From positions 1 to 58,203 of the forward strand of contig DASPRM010000036.1 of assembly GCA_035624455.1 (NCBI GenBank): a DNA stretch of 58,203 nt. Reading direction: 5' to 3'. Shown here piece by piece: positions 10,238 to 18,312 of the stretch (the stretch's first letter is position 1; every line of letters starts with the position of its first letter). Under the pieces are notes generated by a model that was given only the letters and a program-made list of their open reading frames with translations, had not been told where the DNA came from and ran no database searches. The position numbers were made by a program, and so were the translations under genes. Source of the stretch: Terriglobales bacterium (GTDB taxonomy: Bacteria; Acidobacteriota; Terriglobia; Terriglobales; Acidobacteriaceae).

Positions 10238-13200
10238 CCCCGGGATTGGAAAGTGGTGGCTCATTAGACGGGCTACCGCCGGGCTGGCCGCAGTGTGCTT
10301 GGCAGTGTCAGCATTCGCAATTGATCCAAACCGGCTAGTGTCGCAATACTTGGATGACTCGTGGGGAACGGAAAAAGGCTTTGCGGGCGGCTCGGTGTCG
10401 GCACTCGCGCAGACTCCCGATGGTTATCTTTGGATTGGGACGGAAAAGGGGCTGGTGCGTTTCGATGGATTGAATTTTCGTCAGTTTGAGCAAGCCAATC
10501 CTACTTCCTTCGTGATTGGTCCGGTACGATCTCTACTGGCGGACTCGCAAGCGAACCTCTGGGTGCTGTCGCAAAATACCAAGCTCTTTCGCTACCACAA
10601 TGGAAGCTTCGAGCTGATTCGTGGAGAGGCTGAGAACGGAATTACCGCGATAGGCCGCGGAAGTGCCGGCGCAATATTGCTTTCATCACTCGCCATGGGA
10701 ACTCTCAGATACGACGGCAAACGATTTCTGACCGTTTCCCCCCCGCCTCAATTCGCTGACTCCGCAAGCATCGCGCAGGGAGAGGCTCCTGACGAACGAT
10801 CCAGCCGTCTCAGTTGGTCCACTGGCATTATGCCCGACCGATTAGCGCAGCCAACGTCGGCGGTGATTTCGATGGCAGCGACGGAGGACGGCAGGATCTG
10901 GATGGGCACAGAGGATGGCGGGCTGTTCTATCTGCGCCAGGGGCGGGCGTCGGCAGTGGATGGTTTGCCCAAGGCGAGGATCAGCTACCTTCTGCCGGTG
11001 GAGAGCGCTGGCTTGTGGATCGGAACCGGCCAGGGAGTGTGGCGCTGGGACGGGAGCAGGCTGACGCGCGCGGGTGTGCCCGCGGCACTGCTGCATGCAG
11101 AAGTGCTGTCTATGATTCGCGACCGGGACGCAAACCTCTGGGTGGGCACGACCCAAGGACTGCTGCGCTTCAACGCCAAGGGAGTTTCCTCCGTAAGTAC
11201 GGTAGCCGGTGGTGGGGCGGTAACCGCGCTGCTGGAAGACCGGGAAGGAAACCTCTGGATTGGGAGTGAACGCGGGCTGGAGCGGTTGCGCGATAGCGCG
11301 TTTGTCACCTACTCGGTTGCCGGTCTGCCAGCGCAGAGCATGGGGCCGTTGTACGTGGACGCGGAGGAGCGCACCTGGGTTGCGCCGATCGCGGGTGGTC
11401 TGCGCTGGCTGCGGGGAGGCAAGGAGGGGAAGGTCACGGCCGCTGGACTGGCCGAGGACATCGTGTATTCGCTGGCTGGCGGCGGCAAGAATGAGTTGTG
11501 GATCGGAAGACAGCGGGGCGGGCTGACGCATCTGCGCTACCGGGACGGTGAGTTCACGGCTGAGATCTACACCCAGGCGGACGGCCTGGCGCAGAACAGC
11601 GTGTATGCGGTGTATGCGAGCCGGGAAGGCACGGTGTGGGCGGGAACGCTGAGTGGAGGAGTGAGTGCGTTTCGCAACGGCCACTTCACGACGTACACGA
11701 CGGCGAATGGCTTGGCGTCGAACACGGTGACGTCGATGGCTGAAGGCACGGACGGCACGATGTTCTTTGGCACGCCCAAAGGAGTGAGTGAGCTGACCAA
11801 GACTGGCTGGCGCAGCTATGGCGTGCGCGAGGGATTGTCGTCGGCGGATGTGAACTGTCTGCTGCGCGATGGGACAGGAGTGCTGTGGATTGGAACCTCC
11901 GAGGGAGTGGCATTTCTCCGTGCGGGCCAGGTTAAGGTGCCGCCAGCCGTACCGGACTCGCTGCACCAACCCGTATTAGGGATGGCGGAGGACAGAAACG
12001 GATGGCTGTGGATGGCGACTGCCAGTCACGTGCTGGAGGTGAAGCGCAGCGCCTTGTTGGGGGAGGGATTTCAGGAAGGCGACGTGCGGGAGTACGGGCT
12101 AGCGGACGGCTTGCAGGGCACGGAGGGAGTGAAGCGCTCGTCGTCGGTGATTGCCGATGGACAGGGGCAGGTTTGGTTTTCGACGAACCGCGGGCTGTCG
12201 GTGGTCAACCCGGCGCGCGCGACGGTGAGTTCCGCGCCCGCGCTGGTGCACATCGAGGCGGTTTCTGCCGACGGCAGCTCGCTCGATCTGCGGGGGCCCG
12301 TGCGGACTCCCCCGTCACCTCAGCGGACGACGTTTCGCTACGTGGGGCTGAGCTTGAGCAATGCGGAGCGGGTGCGCTACCGATATCGGCTGGAGGGATT
12401 TGATCGCGGCTGGAGTGAGCCGGTGACCAACCGCGAGGCCACCTACGGCAATCTGGGCGCGGGGCGCTACCGTTTCCGGGTGATGGCCAGCAATAGCGAG
12501 GGGCTGTGGAACGGGTCGGAGGCAGCGGTGGGGTTCGAAGTGGAGCCCACTTTGTGGCAGACGTGGTGGTTCCGGCTGGGCTGCGTGCTGAGCGCTGGGC
12601 TGCTGGTATTAGGCGTGTACCGGGTGCGCATGCATCAGTTGACGCGGCTGCTCAATGTGCGCTTTGAGGAGCGGCTGGCGGAACGAACCCGCATCGCGCA
12701 GGAACTGCATGATACCTTTCTGCAAGGGGTGCTGAGCGCCTCGATGCAGCTGCATGTGGCGGTGGACCAGTTGCCCCCGGATTCGCCGGTATTGCCGGCG
12801 ATGAAGCGGGTATTGCAGTTGACGGGGCAGGTGGTAGAAGAAGGGCGCAACACGCTGCGCGGGCTGCGCTCCTCGATCGAAAGCGCGCAGGATCTGAAGA
12901 ATTCCTTCTCGCGGATTCCCGAAGAACTGGGCGGGGGAAAGGGAATTGATTTTCGGGTGGTGGTAGAAGGAACCTCGTTGCCGTTGCGGCCCGCCATTCG
13001 CGATGAGGTTTACCGTGTTGGTCGGGAGGCGCTGGTGAATGCCTTCCAGCATTCTGGGGCGAGCAATATCGATGTGCACCTGGAGTATGCGGCGAATCAG
13101 TTGCGCATTCTGGTTGAAGACGACGGCCGCGGAATCGATCCTGAGGTTTTGCAATCGGGTCGCGACGGGCACTGGGGGATAGCGGGCATGCGCGAGCGCG

Positions 13201-13361
13201 CCGAGAGGATCGGAGGAAAATTGAGAGTCTGGAGCCGCCGCGGAGGTGGTACCGAGGTCGAACTTTGCCTGCCCAGCCAGGTTGCCTGGGACTGCCATCC
13301 CACCGGCCCCGCTCCCCGTTGGTTCGCGCGCCTGCAACAGCGAGAGAGGAAGGTCAAGTGA
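10212..13361 (+). CDS. Two-component sensor kinase with beta-propeller periplasmic sensor (hybrid-propeller type, no receiver)
   Basis: 1049 residues: a signal/anchor sequence (about 15-36), two-component propeller repeats to about residue 690 (recurrent [LV]W[IV]GT..GL.R[FL] motifs, such as GYLWIGTEKGLVRF and NLWVGTTQGLLRF), a Y_Y_Y domain (about 700-770), one membrane span (about 780-800), HisKA_3 with the phospho-His in ELHDTFLQG, and a HATPase_c domain (EALVNAFQHS, DDGRGIDP, GHWGIAGMRERAERIGG). The start is a TTG at 10212 with GAGG 6 nt upstream, inside the end of the GH16-like gene, suggesting translational coupling. The NarL-type regulator follows 149 bp later and is its likely partner. 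It is a paralogue of the truncated gene at the window start. Comparable propeller sensors detect oligosaccharides in Bacteroidetes. Confidence 0.95.
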   Translation: MKSLNTFRNPGIGKWWLIRRATAGLAAVCLAVSAFAIDPNRLVSQYLDDSWGTEKGFAGGSVSALAQTPDGYLWIGTEKGLVRFDGLNFRQFEQANPTSFVIGPVRSLLADSQANLWVLSQNTKLFRYHNGSFELIRGEAENGITAIGRGSAGAILLSSLAMGTLRYDGKRFLTVSPPPQFADSASIAQGEAPDERSSRLSWSTGIMPDRLAQPTSAVISMAATEDGRIWMGTEDGGLFYLRQGRASAVDGLPKARISYLLPVESAGLWIGTGQGVWRWDGSRLTRAGVPAALLHAEVLSMIRDRDANLWVGTTQGLLRFNAKGVSSVSTVAGGGAVTALLEDREGNLWIGSERGLERLRDSAFVTYSVAGLPAQSMGPLYVDAEERTWVAPIAGGLRWLRGGKEGKVTAAGLAEDIVYSLAGGGKNELWIGRQRGGLTHLRYRDGEFTAEIYTQADGLAQNSVYAVYASREGTVWAGTLSGGVSAFRNGHFTTYTTANGLASNTVTSMAEGTDGTMFFGTPKGVSELTKTGWRSYGVREGLSSADVNCLLRDGTGVLWIGTSEGVAFLRAGQVKVPPAVPDSLHQPVLGMAEDRNGWLWMATASHVLEVKRSALLGEGFQEGDVREYGLADGLQGTEGVKRSSSVIADGQGQVWFSTNRGLSVVNPARATVSSAPALVHIEAVSADGSSLDLRGPVRTPPSPQRTTFRYVGLSLSNAERVRYRYRLEGFDRGWSEPVTNREATYGNLGAGRYRFRVMASNSEGLWNGSEAAVGFEVEPTLWQTWWFRLGCVLSAGLLVLGVYRVRMHQLTRLLNVRFEERLAERTRIAQELHDTFLQGVLSASMQLHVAVDQLPPDSPVLPAMKRVLQLTGQVVEEGRNTLRGLRSSIESAQDLKNSFSRIPEELGGGKGIDFRVVVEGTSLPLRPAIRDEVYRVGREALVNAFQHSGASNIDVHLEYAANQLRILVEDDGRGIDPEVLQSGRDGHWGIAGMRERAERIGGKLRVWSRRGGGTEVELCLPSQVAWDCHPTGPAPRWFARLQQRERKVK

Positions 13362-13470
13362 GCTTGTACCCTATAGAATCCGACCTAGGGTTCCCGGCGT
13401 TCACCCGGACCGGTATATCCCAGTTCGAATCGCTTTTGCATCTCATGCGTCTAACAACGCGTCTAAGCGG

Positions 13471-13485
13471 CTGTTACAGTAACAG
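13471..13485. promoter_or_regulatory. Perfect 7-1-7 palindrome upstream of response regulator
   Basis: CTGTTACAGTAACAG is a perfect inverted repeat about an A/T centre, ending 25 bp before the regulator's ATG. A nearby GTCTAA direct repeat (about 13449 and 13461) adds to the impression of an operator. It does not resemble the NarL-type heptamers, so a different regulator would bind it. No experimental support. Confidence 0.4.
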
Positions 13486-13510
13486 GGGCGAAAGAACGTG
13501 GGCGGGATAA

Positions 13511-14140
13511 ATGGCTGAGGCCGCCAAAATACGAATCTTCTGCGTTGACGATCATCCTCTGGTGCACGAGGGCGTAGCTACCGTCATTAGGAGCCAGCCG
13601 GACATGGTGCTGGTGGCGGAGGCTGCCTGCGGGCGCGAAGCTATTCAGCGTTTTCGGGAACACAAACCTGACGTGACGCTGATGGACCTGCGGCTGCCTG
13701 ATATAAGCGGGATCGACGCGATGATTGCGATTCGCTCGGAATTTTCAGAAGCCCGAATCATCATCTTGACGACTTTTTCTGGCGACGTGGAGATTCAACG
13801 GGCGCTGGAAGCCGGAGCCCGAGCGTACGTGCTGAAGAGTATGCCTCCCAAGGAACTGGTGGAAGTTATCCGCCAAGTACATGCGGGTAAGAAGCGAATC
13901 CCGCCGGAGATCGCAGCCTACCTGGCTGAACATTACAGCGATGAGGCCCTCACCACTCGTGAGATAGAAGTCCTGCAGCAGATTGCTGGCGGCAGTCGGA
14001 ACCGTGATATCGCTGAAAAGCTTTTTATCACCGAAGAAACTGTCAAAGTGCACATCAAGCACATCATGGAGAAGCTTGGGGCTACCGATCGGACCCAGGC
14101 CGTGGCAATTGGAGTGCGGCGCGGAATCATCCAGCTCTAA
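13511..14140 (+). CDS. NarL/FixJ-family response regulator
   Basis: 209 residues. The receiver (about 7-122) has the acidic pair in VDDHP, the phospho-acceptor D59 in VTLMDLRLPD, and Lys in YVLKSMPP. The LuxR-type helix-turn-helix (about 143-207) is complete: LTTREIEVLQQIAGG, then NRDIAEKLFITEETVKVHIKHIMEKLG. Start ATG has GGGCGGG upstream. It follows the propeller kinase in the same direction and is the natural cognate regulator. It is the only complete LuxR-HTH regulator in the window, so it is the prime candidate for binding the three heptamer elements. A near-copy of its receiver without the HTH is at 38900-39274. Confidence 0.96.
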   Translation: MAEAAKIRIFCVDDHPLVHEGVATVIRSQPDMVLVAEAACGREAIQRFREHKPDVTLMDLRLPDISGIDAMIAIRSEFSEARIIILTTFSGDVEIQRALEAGARAYVLKSMPPKELVEVIRQVHAGKKRIPPEIAAYLAEHYSDEALTTREIEVLQQIAGGSRNRDIAEKLFITEETVKVHIKHIMEKLGATDRTQAVAIGVRRGIIQL

Positions 14141-14268
14141 TACATTTGCAGCCCAGCTCCGGATACCTCGAAAGTGGTAGAAAAAAACTCCAACCCCTAG
14201 GGATTCATCCCCTCAGCAAAACCTCTACTCTAGGTCCTGGCTGTAAAAGGGGATGTTCGCTGCAAACA

Positions 14269-14685
14269 ATGTTTTCCACGTTTCCGGATGGCTGGCCCGG
14301 CGCAGGTCTTCTGCTTCTGCGAGTGACCTGCGGGGCTGTTCTTGTTGCTCAGGGTATCGCCTACATGGGCGATAAGAGTCAACTGGGTTTTTTGGCGTTG
14401 GGTATTGCTGCTGCAATGATTGCAGCTGGGGTTTTCCTGCTGGTTGGGTTTTTGACCAAAGCTGCTGCAGTTATAGCGGCGGTCGCGGGCGTGACCGGGA
14501 TTCTTGGGTGGCTACCGGGTTTCCACCTCGGTTTGCTTCAAACTCAAATGACTGCCGCGTTGGTGGCAGTCATCGAAGTAGCCATTATTTGCCTGGGCCC
14601 GGGAGCAATATCCCTCGACTCACGATTGTTTGGGCGAAGGGAAATTATCATTCCCGCCCTTTCATCGAAACCCGACTCCACTTAA
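14269..14685 (+). CDS. DoxX-like membrane protein
   Basis: 138 residues with four hydrophobic segments (GLLLLRVTCGAVLVAQGI; FLALGIAAAMIAAGVFLLVGF; AAAVIAAVAGVTGILGW; MTAALVAVIEVAIICLGPGAISLD). The LR.. first helix and GPGAISLD end are typical of DoxX/DoxD-like proteins, small inner-membrane proteins of mostly unknown function, some linked to thiosulphate oxidation or redox protection. The internal ATG at 14269 is chosen because the preceding 41 residues are not conserved-looking. It stands alone 128 bp after the response regulator. Confidence 0.8.
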   Translation: MFSTFPDGWPGAGLLLLRVTCGAVLVAQGIAYMGDKSQLGFLALGIAAAMIAAGVFLLVGFLTKAAAVIAAVAGVTGILGWLPGFHLGLLQTQMTAALVAVIEVAIICLGPGAISLDSRLFGRREIIIPALSSKPDST

Positions 14686-14759
14686 GGAAGCGCGCGAATG
14701 AGTCACGCTCAGGCGATGAAAGATTCTTCCAGGCTCTGCGAGTGGTATTCATCGGTCAA

Positions 14760-14975
14760 TCACGCTGCCCGACCACCCACCACAATTTCCAAGTCTGATA
14801 GGGTCATCCAGTACCCCAGGCGTCCGTCATAAACGAACTCCTGCTGGATGTAGCAACGGGTCACAGGTTCGAAGCTGTGCCGCCGGCGATTAGTGCTTAC
14901 TGGATTGGGATTGCGCCATACGATTTCTAGCGAAGCCGTTTTCTCAGCATGACGTTCAGTTCTCAGCGTTGTCAT
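14760..14975 (-). CDS. Small hypothetical protein (71 aa)
   Basis: The ATG at 14975 has AGGTGG 6 nt upstream; longer ATG starts at 14990 and 14999 are less supported. The product is soluble, with a balanced composition (SFEPVTRCYIQQEFVYDGRLGYWMTLSDLEIVV) that looks like a folded domain, but I do not recognise it. Repeat copy C lies about 50-115 bp upstream in the promoter position, which suggests control by a NarL-type regulator. Confidence 0.5.
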   Translation of the reverse strand: MTTLRTERHAEKTASLEIVWRNPNPVSTNRRRHSFEPVTRCYIQQEFVYDGRLGYWMTLSDLEIVVGGRAA

Positions 14976-15022
14976 TGCCTGCCACCTCATGGATGGCATT
15001 CTGGCAAACTGCCGTTCTTAAC

Positions 15023-15090
15023 ACATCACGAGATACAGTGTTTTTTTGCTACCCCGAGTGGATGGTGAGCGCATACCTCGTTAGGGGTGG
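15023..15090 (-). promoter_or_regulatory. NarL-type heptamer element, copy C
   Basis: Plus strand: ACATCAC, CAGTG, T7, GCTACCCC, 18 bp, TACCTCG-TT-AGGGGTG. It aligns without gaps to copy B over 69 positions and with the same internal spacing to copy A. It sits between the small minus-strand gene (14760-14975) and the efflux operon, with its A-tract side facing the small gene. Likely a regulator binding site; inferred. Confidence 0.55.
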
Positions 15091-15189
15091 GGAGAGATAA
15101 CAGTGTGGGCGGTTATCGGGCTTTTTCGGGAAGAGAATTTCCGACGGCTCTAATGGACGAGAGTGATGGCAGGCAGATGTGGATAGCAA

Positions 15190-16527
15190 TCAGGGACTCG
15201 TACGTCCGAGGGTCCGATTGAGATCGTCTCGGGCCAGCAGATAAGCCAGGCTGGCGTCCAGCAACCCGGCGCGTGCTTTCATGGCTTGGGCCCGAGATGC
15301 ATCGCGCTGCGATGCCAGGGTGATACCCTGCTTGAACTGATCCTCGGAGAGCCGGGCATTCTCCACTCGCGCAGCCACATACTCTTTTCTCGTTTCCACC
15401 AAGGCACGGGCCACGTCCAGCCGGTTATAGATCGTGTTGACCCGAACTTCGATCTCGTCCTTTACTCGTTGCAGGTTCTCTTCCGCTTCCGAAACTTCAT
15501 CCCGGCGTTCTCGCACGAGCGCTCGGCGTTTGCCGGCATCGAAGACGTCATAAGTGAGATTGATGCCGAAGGTACCAAAATTCCGGTCCAAGAACGGTAC
15601 TCCATTTTGGTAGCTGTGCCGGGCGTAGGCAGTAATATCGGGTATGTATTCCGCCTTGGCCGCAGCGTGCGCCGCTCGTGCCTTTTCGAGGGCTTGGGTT
15701 GCTTCCTTGATTTCCGGGTTGTCATTGAGCGCGGCGCTAAGCGATTGTTCGCGTGGTTGTAAATCGAGCGCGACGTCAACATTAGGGTCGAGGATGAGCT
15801 TGGTGTTCAGAGGCAGTCCAAGCGCATCATTCAACTGAAGGGTCAGGTCAGCAATCTGCATGTCGGTAGCCAGCAGCGCCTGCCTGGCCTCGAGAAGATT
15901 GGCTTTGCTTTCGATCCGTGCCACTTCCAGCAGACTGCCGTTCTTGACCTGGTCTGTGTTCTCGTTCAAATTCTCGCTTCCTGACGTAATCAGGAGTTCT
16001 GCCGCTTCTTTCTGCAACTGGCTGGTGAGGATGCGATAGTAGAGCTCGTGCACACGGAAAACCACATCCGTCGATGCCTTGGTGAATGCGGCTTGGGAGC
16101 GGTTCAGGTCGGCTGTCGCCATTTTGTTCGCCTGATGGATCTTAATGAGCTGCGTTAATGGTTGGGCAAGCATGGTGCCGCTGGATTCAAATGTCTCCGT
16201 TCCCTGAGTAAGAAAAACGTTTGCGGCCGGAATCTCTGCACCGAAGGCGCCGGCGGGCACTTCGACCCGCTGCAGGTCCGTGATATGCAGGAAATTAGAC
16301 TCGTTGGTAATGGAGGGAAAGTAGCCAGACTTCGCCATGCGTTTTTTTTGCTCTTCTGCTGCGACATCATAGGACGCCGCTTTCAGCGCATGATTCTGGC
16401 GTTGTGCGAGAGCAATGGCCTCCTGGAGCGTAATCCTGCGCTCTTGAGCTGCTGCGGCAGACCCCCATACACACGCGCAGAGCATCAGCAAGATGCAGCG
16501 GATAATCGCGTTGTTGCGCTTTTTCAT
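15190..16527 (-). CDS. TolC-family outer membrane efflux protein
   Basis: 445 residues from the ATG at 16527 (GGAGGAAGG upstream): a signal peptide ending near AAAQE, then two TolC-type OEP repeats made of long helices, with the usual RITLQEAIALAQRQNH opening, an internal LNDALGLPLNT and a closing LLDASLAYLLARDDLNRTLG. It forms the outer-membrane exit duct of a tripartite pump. It is the last gene of the operon after the HlyD-like and MFS genes. Length fits the family. Confidence 0.93.
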   Translation of the reverse strand: MKKRNNAIIRCILLMLCACVWGSAAAAQERRITLQEAIALAQRQNHALKAASYDVAAEEQKKRMAKSGYFPSITNESNFLHITDLQRVEVPAGAFGAEIPAANVFLTQGTETFESSGTMLAQPLTQLIKIHQANKMATADLNRSQAAFTKASTDVVFRVHELYYRILTSQLQKEAAELLITSGSENLNENTDQVKNGSLLEVARIESKANLLEARQALLATDMQIADLTLQLNDALGLPLNTKLILDPNVDVALDLQPREQSLSAALNDNPEIKEATQALEKARAAHAAAKAEYIPDITAYARHSYQNGVPFLDRNFGTFGINLTYDVFDAGKRRALVRERRDEVSEAEENLQRVKDEIEVRVNTIYNRLDVARALVETRKEYVAARVENARLSEDQFKQGITLASQRDASRAQAMKARAGLLDASLAYLLARDDLNRTLGRTSP

Positions 16528-16627
16528 AGAACCTTCCTCCAGCAAGGTGCAGGGCACAATGGTTCAGCCTCCACGCAGGTGTGGTTACGGACAGACCGGC
16601 AGAAGAGTGAAAACCGATCGCCAGCAA

Positions 16628-18304
16628 TCATGAATTCGATTCCTTACGTTCGGACAATTGTTGCTGAATATCGCTGAGGTCCCCGTAGTTCATCGGCGAC
16701 TTGTGCAGTAACGCAGTCAATAAAAGGCCCAGGACGCAGGTCCAGGCAACCAACAGGAAACCCTCATTGAGGCTCAAGGCATAGGCCTGAAGACGCAGCC
16801 GGGCTCCGATCAGACTAGCGGCGCGGGCGGCCGCGTCGGCCACACCGGATGATTTGGCGTAAACGCCCGCAGCCATGGCGTGAAGATTCACATCTGTGAT
16901 CCAGGTGCCGCGGGCTACGTGCAGACCCAAAAGGTTCGAGTGCAGCTTCTCGCGCGTGGCGAGAAAGTGGCCCATGTAGATGGCCCCCGCTGTTCCACCA
17001 AATAAGCGAATGGTGTGAAACATCGCTGAGAATGTCAGGATCCAGGCAGGTTTCGCTAATCCTCCCGTGAACACTCCCTGCAGGATGATGCATCCCACCA
17101 GCCCGATGAGGGCAAACGATTGTCCGACGCCCATAAGCAGCTCGGTGCGATAGTAGTTCGCTGCCGACCAGGCCGTCGTGTACCCGGCGTTCAAGTAAAC
17201 GGCGAAGGCGGTGCAGGTCAGACCCGCAGCCAGCACCAGACGAGGGTCTAGTTTCCGATGCATCAAAAGCGCCGCAATAAACGTAGTCAGCAACAGCGGT
17301 GCAGCGCTCCAGATCACAGCCGGCCCGATCTGCTCCGGTTCAAAGCCGCGAATGGCCAGTGACTGAGGGATTAGGATGATGGTTCCGGTGAGAGTAAACC
17401 GAAACCAGAAGAGCAGACTTCCCAACAAAAAAGTGTTCCATCGCCAGAGATAGGGGAGGGCTACCAGCGGGTTGGGACCGCGTAGTCGCCGTATGAGCGC
17501 GCAAAGGGTGAAGAGAGCCCCGGACCAGAACAGCGCGTTGAATACACCAGAACGCCACCAGTCAAGCCTTTCGCCTTGTTGAAGAGCTGCCATCATCAGC
17601 GCCAATCCCAGGCTGAGGTACAGAAATCCGACGAAGCTGGGCACCGCACTGTCCTTCTTTCGCGGAGGGGCTTTGGGTATCCCGAGATAGATGCATATCA
17701 TCATCACCGGGGCAATTAAGGCCGAATTCCAGAACATCCAATGCCAGGAAAGATGCTCGCGGTACCAGCCATAGAGCGAGGGCGCCACATTGACGGACCC
17801 ATCGATAAACGTGGCGTAGAACGCCATCGTGAAAGGCAGGAATCGAAGAGGACTAATGCGAAGTGCAAAAGTGAGCGTGAGCGGATAAAACGTGCCCGAG
17901 GTTAGCCCGGCGACAATCAAAGCCGCAACCAGCAGACTATAACTGTGGATGAGTGGGAGAAAGGCGCAGGTCACCGTAAATACCCCAGCGGCAAAGAGAA
18001 GGATGCGCCGTGGCCCCAGCAAACCTCCGAGATAGACGCTAAAGGGTCCGATGAACACGAGTGTCGCGTTAAACGCGCTGTCCAGCCATGCACCCTGATC
18101 GTAACTAATGCCCACATGGCCCTTCAGATCGGCAAGCCCCAGACTAAGCAAGCGTCCCGTCAACGTGACAAGGCCGGCTCCGAGAAGCACTCCGAAGATC
18201 CCTATGACCTGACGTGCGGATAACTCTACGGGGATCGCCGCAGCCGTGGCACGCGCAATCTCCACAGGGGTAGGTGGGCGGGCTGGAATCGTCGTGGCGG
18301 CCAT
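16628..18304 (-). CDS. MFS multidrug transporter, DHA2 (EmrB/QacA) type
   Basis: 558 residues with about 14 membrane spans, as expected of the DHA2 subfamily. It starts right after the HlyD-like gene (8-bp gap) and precedes the TolC-like gene by 100 bp, so the three form an EmrA-EmrB-TolC-like pump. The N-terminal tail (about 1-30) is Ala/Pro-rich and cytoplasmic. First helices: QVIGIFGVLLGAGLVTLTGRLL, then an LDSAFNATLVFIGPFSVYLGG stretch (motif A-like G-x-L..G). Likely exports drugs or other amphiphiles with proton antiport; the substrate is unknown. Confidence 0.9.
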   Translation of the reverse strand: MAATTIPARPPTPVEIARATAAAIPVELSARQVIGIFGVLLGAGLVTLTGRLLSLGLADLKGHVGISYDQGAWLDSAFNATLVFIGPFSVYLGGLLGPRRILLFAAGVFTVTCAFLPLIHSYSLLVAALIVAGLTSGTFYPLTLTFALRISPLRFLPFTMAFYATFIDGSVNVAPSLYGWYREHLSWHWMFWNSALIAPVMMICIYLGIPKAPPRKKDSAVPSFVGFLYLSLGLALMMAALQQGERLDWWRSGVFNALFWSGALFTLCALIRRLRGPNPLVALPYLWRWNTFLLGSLLFWFRFTLTGTIILIPQSLAIRGFEPEQIGPAVIWSAAPLLLTTFIAALLMHRKLDPRLVLAAGLTCTAFAVYLNAGYTTAWSAANYYRTELLMGVGQSFALIGLVGCIILQGVFTGGLAKPAWILTFSAMFHTIRLFGGTAGAIYMGHFLATREKLHSNLLGLHVARGTWITDVNLHAMAAGVYAKSSGVADAAARAASLIGARLRLQAYALSLNEGFLLVAWTCVLGLLLTALLHKSPMNYGDLSDIQQQLSERKESNS

Positions 18305-18312
18305 GATTCGCG

